Below, one piece after another: positions 1 through 10,111 of a stretch of 64,000 bases of DNA. Each line of letters opens with the position of its first letter. Positions within the stretch are counted from its first letter, which is position 1. The stretch spans positions 9,798,501 to 9,862,500 of the forward strand of contig CM076955.1 in the NCBI GenBank assembly GCA_039566865.1, given 5' to 3'. Source of the DNA: Aurelia coerulea (taxonomy: Eukaryota; Cnidaria; Scyphozoa; Semaeostomeae; Ulmaridae). A model generated the notes under the pieces. It ran no database searches and was not told the origin of the DNA. It saw nothing but the letters and a program-made list of their open reading frames with translations. Made by a program: the position numbers and the translations under genes.

Positions 1-116
1 GGCTATTTTTGGATAAAGGCTCAGGCTCCGACTGTTTCCAGGGGAGTCCCACTTCGTATCTGCGACCATCATGATTTACTTCTCCGAGAAATTTTGATTC
101 AATTTCCTCGCCCTTT
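1..116 (-). pseudogene. BEL/Pao pol, third visible segment
   Basis: On the minus strand this piece reads ESKFLGEVNHDG followed by RRYEVGLPWK, the 'rYEVgLPWk' block that in BEL/Pao polyproteins lies shortly before the reverse transcriptase. It continues the segment at 415-547 and is separated from it by a short LINE tail. The rest of pol and the 3' LTR would lie left of the window. Recognition rests on motif memory, not on a search. Confidence 0.6.
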
Positions 117-414
117 ATTATTTATTATAACATTCTTTAAAGTTGGTTATTAGAAATAGCTCTACTTCAAGAATTAATAAAGACCAACTATTTACAAAAA
201 CAAAATAAATTACAGTTCATGATAAGAAACGAAAATACCCTAAAATACCCTATTTACAAATTTTGCAACGGCAAGTCTCTCCAATCCATTTTTTTATGCA
301 TGACTTAAAAGAACAGACGGAGGTGGCAATTTTTGTATCATTGGGCAGGGAATTCCATAATATGCTACCACGAAAAGATAAACTATCGTTGCCATAAGTA
401 GAATTCCGATTGAT
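117..414 (-). mobile_element. 5'-truncated LINE tail inside BEL pol
   Basis: The minus strand at about 300-414 reads GNDSLSFRGSILWNSLP, the C-terminal signature (SFRGxxLWNxLP) seen at the ends of other LINE ORF2s in this window (for example 13239-15172 and 548-4059). Below it lies an AT-rich 3' UTR ending in a TAATAAATAATAA-like tail at about 108-120. BEL pol reads on either side, so this is a short insertion that keeps only the last roughly 35 codons and 3' UTR. Exact ends are approximate. Confidence 0.6.
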
Positions 415-547
415 TCCGTATCCCAAAAACTTTTTCGTTCAGTCGCAATGATCTCATTTTCAAGTTTTTCAGGCTTAGCGTAACCTTCGATAATCAAATT
501 TGACACTAAAACGTGTACGTTCACATGATCGTGCGGTACCTTGACTG
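415..547 (-). pseudogene. BEL/Pao pol, second visible segment
   Basis: The minus strand reads PVKVPHDHVNVHVLVSNL, then IIEGYAKPEKLENEI and FWDTESIGI. The last matches the 'FW(D/E)xESIGI' block of BEL/Pao pol. It follows directly, in sense, from the SG at the end of the protease segment (near 4060). The LINE at 548-4059 therefore sits between codons of one ancestral BEL reading frame. The frame is lost at 414 where a second LINE tail begins. Confidence 0.65.
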
Positions 548-713
548 GTCATTTTAAATTTTTCATTTTAAATTCTTTATACACGGTGGCCCCATCAACC
601 AAGAGTGGCTGCTTTTCAGGGGGCCGTGGCAAAAACCTACTTACAATACAACCAAAATTAAAAATAAAAAGAATATTTACAATGTTAAATTAGAATAAAT
701 GAAAAATTAAAAG

Positions 714-1570
714 CTATTTACATTTCAGTCTACATTTAAAAGTAGACAGAGAGGGGGCTAGCTTGACTTCATGCTCCAACTCATTCCAAAGCTTTGATCC
801 ACGGAACGAAAATGCTTTTTGGCCATTGCTTGTTTTCATTCGTGGAGCAAGCAAGTCAGTCTCAGAATTTCTCAAATTTACAATCTCCCTTGTCGAGTTT
901 CTCGTGAATAGAGTAGAGAGGTAAGTGGGCGCGAGACCACTTATTGATTTGAAAACAATGGTAGCCGTCTCTTGTTTGATCATGTCGTGGACTGTCGGCC
1001 ATTTGAGCTCTTTTATCAAGTTTGCTGCTGGTGCATCATAGCTACTGTTGGTAACTATTCTCGCAGCACGATTTTGTAACTTTTGTAGCGCCAACAGGCG
1101 AGAGTCTCCACAGCTACCCCACACAGAGCAACAGTAGCGAAAATGGGGCTCAACGATACCTCTATACATTTGACTAAGGGTATGCTTTGGAAGCAATTTC
1201 TTAGCATATTTTAGGAAACCTAAAGAGCAAGATATCTTTGAACGTAAAGCCTTGGTATGCTCATCCCACACAAGATGTTTATCAAGTTGTACTCCCAAGT
1301 ATTTCGCATTATCTACAACATCAATATGCGAATTGCCAATGGCGAAAGATGGGGTCGGTACTGATTTGTCTGATATCTTCTTGATATTAGGCCTAGAGCC
1401 TATAACCATTGCTTGTGTTTTGATTACATTCAGAGACAGCCTATTACCTTCAAGCCACTGTTTCAAGGAGTCTAAGTCACTGTTAAGGGTTTCATTAAGC
1501 TCGTTGATATCCTTAGAAGAATATGATATACTTGTATCATCGGCATACATCGTTACTTCACTGTTTTTAA
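714..1570 (-). pseudogene. LINE ORF2, RT palm end and C-terminal domain
   Basis: After the TTAA insertion the frame resumes as NSEVTMYADDTSISYSS, which contains the YADD catalytic box of the reverse transcriptase. Next come the NRLSLNVIKTQ thumb motif, YLGVQLDKHLVW, the C-terminal CCSVWGSCGDS / LQNRAARIV region and SFRGSKLWNELE near the stop at 714. The apparent start upstream (up to 1631) lies inside the inserted element and is not a real initiator. The region corresponds to about the last 280 residues of an L2-like ORF2. The same layout recurs at 53912-54994 and 47100-48221. Confidence 0.8.
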
Positions 1571-2139
1571 AGAGCCACTGCTGACATAAGTGCTTTGCGC
1601 GCCTATAAAATCGAAAGGAGGTAAATAGCAATGGCGACGATTATTTGTACCGAATCTCAAATGCATTGAAATGAACAATGTTTTGTTTGCGCTTATTATC
1701 GTTTATGGAGCTGAACATTTTAAGCGTATTAACCATAATTGTATAGGCCCTTTCTTTACTTATAGCGTCTGTTTTATTATGTTAATTTGAAATACAGTCC
1801 TCTGGAGGGTAAAATGGCCTCATCATTTTCTGTCGTAATTTAAACTTCGTATTGAACCGTTCGATATGGCAAACTAAACCGTACAACAACAAGAACGACA
1901 AGAAATAATCCACATATTTACGGATCACCCATCATGACCGTCCAAGAAGAAAGCGATGAAGATAATGATGGAGGAGGCACGGGAGGAGGCAACAGTGGAA
2001 TTGAGGTAGGCATCTTTCCACATCCGCGATAATGTTGACATGCTAGGCCAAAAAACACTTTCAGACACCCAGAAAGTCGAAGAAGCAATGCATTGTGGGA
2101 TTCGCACAGGCGCAATGCACTTATGTCAGCAGTGGCTCT
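1571..2139. mobile_element. 569-bp TTAA-flanked non-autonomous transposon
   Basis: The left end AGAGCCACTGCTGACATAAG and the right end CTTATGTCAGCAGTGGCTCT are perfect inverted repeats (at least 24 bp with the adjoining bases). They are flanked by TTAA at 1567-1570 and 2140-2143. A TTAA duplication is the mark of piggyBac- and Kolobok-type elements. No transposase is encoded. Without the element and one TTAA copy, the LINE reads INDLPFSLK followed by NSEVTMYADD, which confirms the ends. Confidence 0.88.
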
Positions 2140-2143
2140 TTAA

Positions 2144-4059
2144 GAGAAAACGGCAGATCATTTATGTATATGAGAAACAAACAAAAGGGGCCCAAGGCAA
2201 GAGCCTTGAGGAACTCCACATTTTATTTCTTCCATATTTGAGGCTACCCCATTCACTCTACAAAGCTGCCGCCTATTTTTCAGGTAGGACGAAAACAAGG
2301 TATGTTCAAGGCCAATCACTCCATACTTTTCTAACTTTTGGAGTAGAATATCGTGATCTACAGTATCGAATGCCTTTTTCAAGTCAATAAAAACTGTAGC
2401 AGTGAATCTACCTTTGTCCATGTTAACATACCAGTCATTTGTAGACTTCAGCAGACAAGTGACAGCGGAGTGTAATGACCTAAACCCAGACTGTTTATAG
2501 TATATGAGCTTGTTTTTATCTAGATACTCATAAAGCTGGTTAAAAACCAATTTTTCAAATACCCTAGAGAAGAAAGGGAGGACTGAAATCGGCCTATAAT
2601 TTGATCGATCATCAGATTGACCACTTTTAAAAATGGGGGCAACTCTAGCAATCTTCCAACAGTCTGGGAATACACCAGTTGCTATAGAAAGATTGAAAAT
2701 GTTGCAAAGTGATTCACCGATGACAGGAAGCGCAATTTTCAAGAAATGATTGGCAATTCCATCAGTGCCAAAACCCAAGGACTTTTTGAATTTTCCAAAG
2801 ACCTTCTCCACCTGAGCAATATTTACAGCTTGAAATTCAAACCGCAAATTATGCTCGTTAACAGAGAACCTATTTTCAAGAAGGGGGTTTTCTGTCTGTG
2901 GCAGTTTGTCGCTGAGGTTTTTGCCAATATTGCAGAAAAAATCATTCATCGATTTTGCAATGGCTTTATTGTCGCAGACCTGCTTTCCATCAACATCAAG
3001 GGATGCGATTTGCGTGGTTTTTGATTTTTTGTTCAAAACAAGATTAATGGTCTTCCATGTGTTTTTAAGGTCCCCATTATGCGAAGCAATCTTATTTGAA
3101 AAATACTCACGCTTAGACTCTGTGTTAAGTTTGTTAACTTTGTTGCGCATTTGCCGATGGGCTTGCATCAATATTTCAGAGTTTGAGCGAACCGCTTGCT
3201 TCTTCAGCTTATCTCTAGCAGCAGACATAAGCTTAAGATCCTTCGTGAGCCAAGGACAGAACTTTTCTGAGACACGTCTTTCGCGAAGTGGCGCATGTTT
3301 CTCAAGAATCAATGAGAACGAAGAGGTCCACTGTTCAACGATAAGGTTAACATCATCGTTGTTACAGACGATGCCATTCCAGTCAATTAAAAGCAGATCG
3401 TTTATAAAGTCAGCAGAGTTGAAATTTTTGAGTTGCCTTGTAGAAATGTTTTTTTGCTGTCTTTTAGAAGCACCACGAAACTTTCTAACACAGTACACCA
3501 TATAGTGATCACTGATGCTTGTTTCATGCACCCCAGACGTGACTATATTTGATTTATTTGTAGTCGCAATATGGTCTATGAGGGTGTTGGATGTTAAAGT
3601 TTCCCTGGTATCTCTGTCAATTAGCTGCTGAAATCCAAAAAGATTATAGACTTCTAACAATCTAGACGAGTGCGTAGGAAGGTTAGCACAGGCACCAGCA
3701 CAATCCCCTTTCCTCAAATTAGGCAAGATATTGCAATTTGTATCTCCCAAAAGAATGATTTCTTTGTTCTCATTGTCTAAAAATTTTAAGTTGTTTTCAA
3801 TTTCATTAAAAGTTTCGGGAGATGCATCAGGGGGGCGATACCAGGCCAAAATGAAGAAAGGGGCGGCTCGCACAGGCTTGATTTCCACACATATGGTCTC
3901 CAAAGATGACACAGGGAGATCATTACGGAGTTTACATTTATCATAAATAGAGTCCCTTATGTAAATAGCTACCCCACCACCATGGCGGTTGCGATCACGT
4001 CTTATAATGGTATAGCCCTCAATACTGACAAGATCATCGTGAATATTTTCATCAAGTTT
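2144..4059 (-). pseudogene. LINE endonuclease and RT fused in frame to BEL pol
   Basis: From 4059 downward the frame enters an APE endonuclease at TKLDENI, followed by GGGVAIYIRD, FILAWYRPPD, LLGDTNCN (catalytic GDxN) and SDHYMVYCVRKF (catalytic SDH). The reverse transcriptase follows with NYRPISVLPFFSRVFEKL, FIDLKKAFDTVDH and GVPQGSCLGPLLF. Near 2195 a one-base frameshift replaces LIYINDLPFSL, so the open frame stops at 2158. The frame is continuous with BEL zinc-knuckle and protease sequence above 4060, producing an 889-codon chimera from 4827 to 2158. An expressed fusion is possible but nothing here shows it. Confidence 0.82.
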
Positions 4060-4872
4060 TGTTCCAGAAAGCAACCAGCCAAATTTACTACTCACGGCTG
4101 TAGGGCATTCGTCTTCTCTAATAATATCTCCAGTGACCACTTCAAAATACATGTCGGAACCAATCAACATATCAACAGAATCACTATCATTGTCAGAATC
4201 AAAATGATCAGCTAATTGGAGACCTTCCAAATGGGGATAATCTTTAAGATCTACCCTTGATGGCAATGCAGAACAAAGTTTAGGGAAACTGAGAGCATTA
4301 ACTTGAATTCTTTCACTTAATGCCTTCAACTCCAATTTCACTACTTGACATACATTCTTTGAAAATCCATCCCCACCAAACGTGTTCAAATGAACAGTTT
4401 CCCTTTCAATAGGTTTTAACCCTAATCTCATTTGTAGGTTTTCAGTCATGTAGGTACGCTGACTTCCATTGTCTAACAAAATACGAATAGGAATTCCTAC
4501 CTTCTCTCCTTCTTTATAGGCAACAGTTCTCGCAGTTTGCAATAATACGCGAGTTTTGCTTTTCGTTGAAGCTGAGGCACTTGTTGTGGACGCATAATTT
4601 GGCTCTTCTCTTTCTCTTACAGCTGTTACTCCGGACCTCATTTCTTCTTTTGTTCTCTGCGACTGTGTAGAGCTCTTTCTAAAACAAATCGACTGATGGT
4701 GTCGCTTTCCACAAATACGACAATTTCTTCCAATGGTACAATCTTTTAACACATGGCCTCTTCGTAAACAGACAAAACACCCTCCAAGCTTTCTCAAAAT
4801 ATCCTTCCTTATGTTTACATCTGTCACAGATTCGCAAGATGCCGAGAAATGATCGCCTGTACAATAAATGCA
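4060..4872 (-). pseudogene. BEL/Pao zinc knuckles and aspartic protease
   Basis: The minus strand shows CIYCTGDHFSASC, CFVCLRRGHVLKDC and CRICGKRHHQSIC, three CCHC-type knuckles at the gag end. A retropepsin-like domain follows with IRILLDNGSQRTYM (D-N-G-S in place of the usual D-S/T-G), then MLIGSDMYFEVVTGDII and SSKFGWLLSG. That order is the BEL/Pao arrangement (DUF1758-type protease). A TAA stop separates it from the gag segment above (reading NTRI then stop then CIYC). The frame leaves BEL at 4060 where the L2-like LINE begins. Confidence 0.8.
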
Positions 4873-5115
4873 TTAAATTCTCGTGTTCACTTCTTCCGCT
4901 CCTGAAAACAATGCTGTCGCTGTGTTTCTCATAGGATTTACCCCATTCGTCGTAGTAGGCCTCGCTTCGTTAACTTTAACGGCATCTCCATCTTCTCTCG
5001 CTTCAACCTCAGTACGCAATGTCTCTAAGAGTTCTCTCAGTGACCAAATTTCTCTCGATGTTACTCTTGCAAGCTGCACTCTTACTTCATATGGTAATTT
5101 TGCCATAATAATTGG
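4873..5115 (-). pseudogene. BEL/Pao gag, middle segment
   Basis: Reads MAKLPYEVRVQLARVTS, then REIWSLRELLETLRTEVEAR, the region after the 'VPIIxxKLP' block of BEL gag. It joins in frame to VPII at 6750 once the hAT-like element and one copy of its 8-bp duplication are ignored. It ends at an in-frame TAA (4873-4875), the lesion that separates gag from the zinc knuckles. Confidence 0.72.
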
Positions 5116-6741
5116 CAGTGGCGTCGTGGGAGCATGATTTTAGGGGGGGCCAAGGGTCAGAATTTTCCGACAGAGAGACATTTTTCCGACAAAAATTAAG
5201 CAGGACTTTTATAAGTCGTATAAAAGTGGCAAAATGTCTCAGAACTTTTGTCATATAAAAGTTCCATAGTAGCGAAGAATTTTTGAAAGGGACACATCAG
5301 TCCTGTTAAGAGGCGATTCTTGTTGGAGGTGAGGCTGTTGTTGAGACGTGATTGGTGTTGGAGGTGAGGCTGAAGCTATATGCGCAAGGAGGATGGAAAA
5401 CTGGGGGTCCGGGGGCTTGCCCCCGGGAAATTTTCTGTGACCACGCCCTTTAGATCGTTGCAAAACGCCCCTATTTTGAAGAATCTACTATTTGTTTTTC
5501 ATGGGAAATTTCGAAAAAGGACCTCAAAAGCACTGAAAAATAGATCGTTTTCAAATTCTAGATAACAACGTGATAGCTTGATATAAATCTTCATTTCTAT
5601 AAGCATCCATTTACAGAAACTGAAAGTAATCCCATCTTAGTAATCATTTCCATCTTCCTCAACAATATTCACTTGTGCACTTGTGCAAATTCTGACGAGC
5701 AACTCATTGAAAGCTTAAAGGGGCAGTCAGACGCGAAACGCGGGTATCAGATTCTGCGTGTAACAATCCAATTCGTATAGGCCTAAATACCAAAACATGT
5801 CTACTGTACCTCTTTGTTCGCTGTAATTCTGATGAAATTAATTGAGCAATGAATCCAGTAGAGTGTGAGAATGTTCTATTCACCTTTCGGTTTCACCTAA
5901 CATCATAAATCTGACTCAAAAACCAGATTCTTTGGCGAGTTTCTTGCCCACTTCGACTTGTAGATTATCTCTTCGCAGCTTCAAAGTTGCTTCTGCAAAA
6001 TCGCTGTTTACGACTTTCAGGAATTTGTGATAAACAAAATAACTTTGCAAATACATGAAATCGACATAGACGAACAATATCTGTCAATTAAATCCTTGAG
6101 ATTGTCAAGAACAATGTCGATGGAGATGGATTGAAATGTGCGATAATCCAATTCAAAATCTCCATTGACGAGTCTATGCTAGGCCTAAGCACTTTTCATG
6201 CAAATACAATGGAAATGTCCCGCGCAACATCACGTCTGACTGCCCCTTTAATGCACAAACCATAAATGCATGACATTTTTTAAGTATGAAACGTGCAAAA
6301 TAAATTGTAAATCTATCGCTTTTTTTTAGGTATGGTAGGTAAAGCGACCGGATTTTCGGGGGAAAAGTCCAAGAATGTTTTGACCGAAAGCTCTTGTCTG
6401 AAATTTATTCGTCCAAAACTGTTTGCGCCTAATGTGTCTATTTCTCCAATAGAAAACACACTTTTCTTTCGATTGAAAAAAGAATTTTTGCAGAAAAGCG
6501 AACGAAGGACCTAGTTTTTTGCTGAAAAACCCACTTTTTCATCAAAAACAACGTTTTTGCGATCGAAAAAGTGATATTTCATGTATACATTTCGATTGCC
6601 ATAAAGTAGCTATGTAAGGAAAATGGATTAATTCAATTTTTTCGATTTTTCCGACAAGAATGGAAAACTGACGAATTTTCCGACAACATTTTCACAGGGG
6701 GGCATGGCCACCCCTGGCCCCCCCCGGCCACGACGCCACTG
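5116..6741. mobile_element. 1,626-bp hAT-like non-autonomous transposon
   Basis: Starts CAGTGGCGTCGTGG and ends CCACGACGCCACTG, 14-bp perfect inverted termini. It is flanked by the 8-bp duplication ATAATTGG (5108-5115 and 6742-6749). Eight-bp duplications and CAGxGGCG-type ends fit hAT. Both subterminal regions carry G/C runs and CCGACA-AAA motifs. No transposase frame is visible. The interior holds a GC-rich hairpin (about 5405-5450) shared with other places in the window and an AT-rich spacer. The insertion splits BEL gag and the gag frame is preserved across it. Confidence 0.88.
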
Positions 6742-7582
6742 ATAATTGGAACCAACATACATCCACTGTATGCTAACTCAACTCCTAAACTCTCAATTCC
6801 TCTTACGTGCGCTGAGATTTTGTCGTAAACATAACGCAAGTGGATCGATTTATCCCCATTGGTACATGGTTTCAGCTTATATATTTCCTCCACATGGGCC
6901 GTAATAATCATCTGTGGTCTTCCATATCGTTTCTTAAGTGTTTCTTTCGCTGACTCGTAATTATCTTAGAATAATAGATAATTACGTATAATAGACCGTC
7001 AATGTTTCGGGCGGCTGCCCCTTCCAGATAATATTGCAAATAATTAAACTTTTCGACGGTCGGTATGTCTTCATTTCTGTCTATCGCGGTTTCAAAACGA
7101 TCCCAAAATTGTGGAAATTTTAGAATATCGCCATTGAATTTTTGCAAATCCAACTTCGGTAATCTTGATCGACTTCTCCTGTCACTACTTGACGAAGTAA
7201 AACTCGTGTTCGTTCGATCCACTTCACTTGCTTCGTTTGTCGCAATTTTCAATTTTCTCTCAATCTTCGTCATCAATTCGGTGAGCTTAAAACTTATTAC
7301 TTCCGCTTCGTCGACTTCTTTTTCGATATCAGCAACATCACAAGTTTGTAATATATCTCCATCGACAATGCTCAATGTATTCGATTTCTGTTCGATTTGT
7401 GTCTTTAGAATCTGCAATCGTTGCAACTGGCTTTCATCTGTCCTTGCATTCTCGGTTATCGCATTCGCTTCGTTCATGTATCGAGTTAGGCCCCCACGAT
7501 GTGACTTTCGTGTGGCCTTCAAACGGGCCAGTTTTTCTTGCTCAGCCATTCCTTCAGATCTTCTGGTTTGTAGGTCCCTCAC
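6742..7582 (-). pseudogene. BEL/Pao gag, N-terminal part
   Basis: The first ATG candidate at 7582 gives MRDLQTRRSEGMAEQEKL, a coiled-coil rich N-terminus, then LPKLDLQKFNGDILKFPQFW, the DUF1759-type core of BEL/Pao gag, and EKFNYLQYYLEGAAARNI. The frame breaks at a 31-bp palindrome (6956-6986) and resumes as NYESAKETLKKRYGRPQ and MIITAHVEEIYKLKP. A primer-binding-site-like sequence lies immediately upstream (7573-7591). Gag of this group is normally fused to pol; here it is inactivated by the palindrome, a hAT insertion and a stop codon. Confidence 0.78.
6956..6986. repeat. 31-bp palindrome breaking BEL gag
   Basis: CGTAATTATCT and AGATAATTACG are perfect inverted 11-mers around a 9-bp centre. 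The gag frame on either side (AAARNIDGLL and NYESAKETL) looks as if it was once contiguous, so this is probably inserted DNA or an excision footprint. Confidence 0.6.
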
Positions 7583-7591
7583 TGGGCGCCA
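7573..7591 (-). other. Putative tRNA primer-binding site of BEL element
   Basis: On the minus strand TGGCGCCCAGTGAGGGACC sits just upstream of the gag start. TGGCGCC-type sequences directly after a 5' LTR are typical primer-binding sites, complementary to a tRNA 3' end. The complementary tRNA was not identified. Confidence 0.55.
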
Positions 7592-7783
7592 TTATATCGT
7601 GGCGGCTAATCTCATGACCTTCGTTAGGCCTAAAAATTTACCGAATCTAATTGTTGACCTACTCGTGCTGAAGGCTCGTTCTAACTACAACTACAACAAC
7701 TCAAAAATACACCTAACAACGAACGTGATAATGTCAATCAAGGTTCAAAAATGTCAATCAACATAACGGGTAGTACCCAACAA
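7592..7783 (-). repeat. Possible 5' LTR of BEL element
   Basis: Position implies an LTR directly above the primer-binding site. On the minus strand a TGTTGGGTACTACCCG start at about 7783 and a GCCACGATATAA end at 7592 would give a 192-bp LTR. The 3' end does not show the canonical CA and the partner LTR is outside the window, so the limits are uncertain. Confidence 0.3.
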
Positions 7784-8240
7784 CATGAACAACGAAATTA
7801 GTTAATAGTCACGACACCTGGAGGTAATACTCATTAACATTAGTCATAATCCTTTGTGTTGGTTGCGGCGGATACCTAAATGTGGGTAGGGCGTCTAACC
7901 TGTGAGTCCTAGGGTTGAGTCATAATGATAGGTATGAGAATTACTACCTGAACTACAAGTGGCATAAGCTCTAAAAGCAATATGGTTTCCTAGTAGAACC
8001 ATTAAGTCTTACTCACAAAGCGCGCGCAAAGTCTAGTGACGCAAAGCTAGTAACAAACAAGTATTACTAATATGGGAAAGTGCAAATGAATGGAACCAAA
8101 GGAAAAATACGCAAACGAGGCTTACTAAGCGAGGCTGCAAAAGTAGCGGTATTACACAACTATTACCAAATTGTCAACAATTCTATTTCACCACCAGGTA
8201 ACATTTCATCGGTAGAAGTGTTCTAAGCCAAAGTAAAGGA
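7784..8240. other. Unassigned intergenic DNA
   Basis: No open frame, RNA gene or inverted repeat I could support. It could be a longer LTR or older flanking repeat. Confidence 0.4.
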
Positions 8241-8635
8241 CGAGTCCCCGAAAATTTTCCTGGGGGCTTTGCCCCCCCCTAGCCACCTCATACTGGACTT
8301 TGAAGCTTCTGCTGATCCCGATGCCCTCTTTTCGCAAACCATATACTTCGGATTTCTACTTGACACGTATTAGATCGGTTGCGGGAAATTTTTGTAAATC
8401 CGAAGGCGTCGTTTGGTCGCTGGTGGGACGTCATTTTCTAATTGTGGTACCCTACTTGTGTTATTTCGACAGATTCATTTATCTTTATGTCAACCTATAA
8501 AAAGGGCGTTGGTTGCATTTACAGCCAAAGTAGAGGGCGTGGTCGAAGAAGATTTTTCTGGGGCTCCGCCCCAGACCCCATTCTGTTTGGCCCCCCCCAA
8601 TAAAAAATCCTGGCGGCGCCACTGCTACGATACCA
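8241..8635. repeat. GC-hairpin repeat remnant with hAT-like end
   Basis: Contains two short GC hairpins (TGGGGGCTTTGCCCCC-like at 8260-8276 and GGGGCTCCGCCCC at about 8560-8573). It ends TGGCGGCGCCACTG at 8612-8625, resembling the CAGTGGCG terminus of the element at 5116-6741. No partner end or target duplication was found, so it is likely a decayed copy. Similar GC hairpins occur at 5405-5450, 9757-9792, 10300-10335 and 29868-29912. Confidence 0.5.
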
Positions 8636-8639
8636 AGAG

Positions 8640-9752
8640 GAGCAAAGTACTATGGCAACCCCGAGGCCTTAAAAAGAAGAAAAACATTGAAAAAGTACAT
8701 CTATATAAACCAGACAAACAGAGCTACAAGCTAAGGCATCTTGCAACCAAACAATTTCAAGTGAAAATTTGCAAGGTTTAGAGCCAAGAAAGGCAATGTA
8801 AAATCTATTATTTGGTTGCAAGCTTCCTTAAGACACATAATTGCAGAAAGAAAACAAACAAACAAACAAAAAGACAAAACAAAACAATAACAAATTACTA
8901 AAAACAGACACATACAGAAGGGATTTGGGTGCTCTATTAAGGGATTCCAGTAACCTTCAACCAAATCGTTCCGTTTCAGAAATGTACTTAATTGCTAAAG
9001 TTAAGATTAATTTGTTTGCTTCCAAGGGCAAATTTTTGTTTCCGTACAGAAGAAGTTGCAACATATTGATATCTGAACCCTCAGAATATCCATAAGCTTC
9101 GAGTACATCATTGACACCAGCCAGAAGACTGCATCTATGCTCTCTGAAAGAATTGCAGAGCAGCAAGAAATGCTCCGTATCCTCTATGCCATCGTTTACT
9201 GGACACATTGGATTGATTGTATCTTTAAAATTATGTTTAAATTTTTGGAAATTGAGTTTGCTTAGCCCCACCCTTAACTGTGTTAAACATGCAATCCCTT
9301 TTGGGTTATGAATGCCATATACAGAATTAGCAGGAGGCCTAATTTGAGAAAATAATTTTTTCCTAAAGACGCTAACAGAGGGGGATTCTCTTATTTCGGG
9401 ATCAAGCTTATTCCATTCAGTCAAGGAGTCAGGGTAGAAACTAGATTTAAATTTGTCTGTTCTTGCCTTTATTTGCCCTACTACTGGCGGATTCCGAAAA
9501 GAGTAGTTATTTTCATGCAATGGTGGAATAGGGTCCCTTGTATAATCAGGGGTCAAATTATTGGCAAATTTATAAAAAAGAATAAGACGTCTACTCCATC
9601 TTCTTGAGCTCAACGATTCCCATCCAAGTTCATTGTACAACCTTTCCCGAGATGTTCCTCTCCAAGTTCCTGTCACTGCTAGGGCAGCAGAATATTGAAC
9701 AGATTCAAGTTTTTCCATCATGTAATTTTCAGAACCATCCATCCCATAAAGC
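8640..9752 (-). mobile_element. Jockey-superfamily LINE 3' end
   Basis: The frame from about 9752 to the stop at 8957 reads MEKLESVQYSAALAVTGTWR, GWESLSSRRWSRRLILFYK, SSFYPDSLTEWNKLDPEIR, then FKHNFKDTINPMCPVNDG and IEDTEHFLLLCNSF (a CxxND-H-x4-C zinc-knuckle-like end). It matches the C-terminus of the LINEs at 30793-32691 and 38389-40121. Only about the last 265 residues remain; endonuclease and RT are missing. A 3' UTR with A-rich AAACAAACAAAC runs lies below 8957. Confidence 0.75.
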
Positions 9753-9755
9753 CTG

Positions 9756-9802
9756 TAAAAATTTTCCTGGGGGCCCTGCCCCCACGCCCCCTCATTTCGC
9801 TG
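9756..9802. repeat. GC-hairpin repeat copy
   Basis: CCTGGGGGCCCTGCCCCCA motif within TTTTCC...CGCCCCCTC context, the same type of unit as at 5405-5450 and 8241-8300. Short decayed remnant. Confidence 0.4.
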
Positions 9803-9880
9803 TATTCCCACTTAAAATTTACTGTAATCACCGCTGCTTACGAAAATTCACGATGAGTTTTGTAAAGTCAAATATTAAGT

Positions 9881-10100
9881 AGACTTGCCCCAAGTCAATC
9901 TCTTCCGTCCGTCTACCGTTCCCCTTATAGTAGTTCCTGGATCCGCCATTTCCTGGATCCGCCATTCCAACATTCCGTCCAGTATGCTCGAGCTCTCTTG
10001 ACGGAATGTTGGAATGGTAGATCCATGAAATGGTGGATCCAGGAACTACCGTAAAAAGGGAACGGTAGACGGACAGAAGAGATAGACTTGGGGCAAGTCT
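9881..10100. mobile_element. 220-bp foldback element with 11-bp target duplication
   Basis: Two arms of about 100 bp form a near-complete hairpin, starting AGACTTGCCCCAAGTC and ending GACTTGGGGCAAGTCT, around a 20-bp loop with a CTCGAG site. It is flanked by AAATATTAAGT at 9870-9880 and 10101-10111. A 9-11 bp duplication and long inverted arms fit a Mutator-like (MULE) foldback MITE. The left arm holds a partial internal duplication (two copies of CCTGGATCCGCCATT). The transcript would form a long hairpin RNA. Confidence 0.82.
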
Positions 10101-10111
10101 AAATATTAAGT

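Larger units (their letters stand above)
548..4059 (-). mobile_element. L2-like LINE inserted in BEL pol
   Basis: This is a minus-strand APE-type non-LTR retrotransposon, truncated at its 5' end within the endonuclease domain. From high to low coordinates it holds endonuclease, connector, reverse transcriptase, C-terminal domain, a 3' UTR (about 560-713) and a tail of AAATGA-like units at about 548-580. Similar TGAAATGAA-like tails end the related LINEs at 48400-48436 and 49655-49675, which is typical of the L2 group. BEL pol reads on both flanks. A 569-bp TTAA element lies within the RT. No clear long target duplication is visible. L2 assignment is from tail and RT motifs, so CR1-group alternatives remain. 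Confidence 0.75.

Noticed and set aside
2158..2390. + strand ORF 2040-2390 and similar antisense frames over LINEs
   Set aside because: They are shadows of the minus-strand LINE frame, which carries RT motifs.
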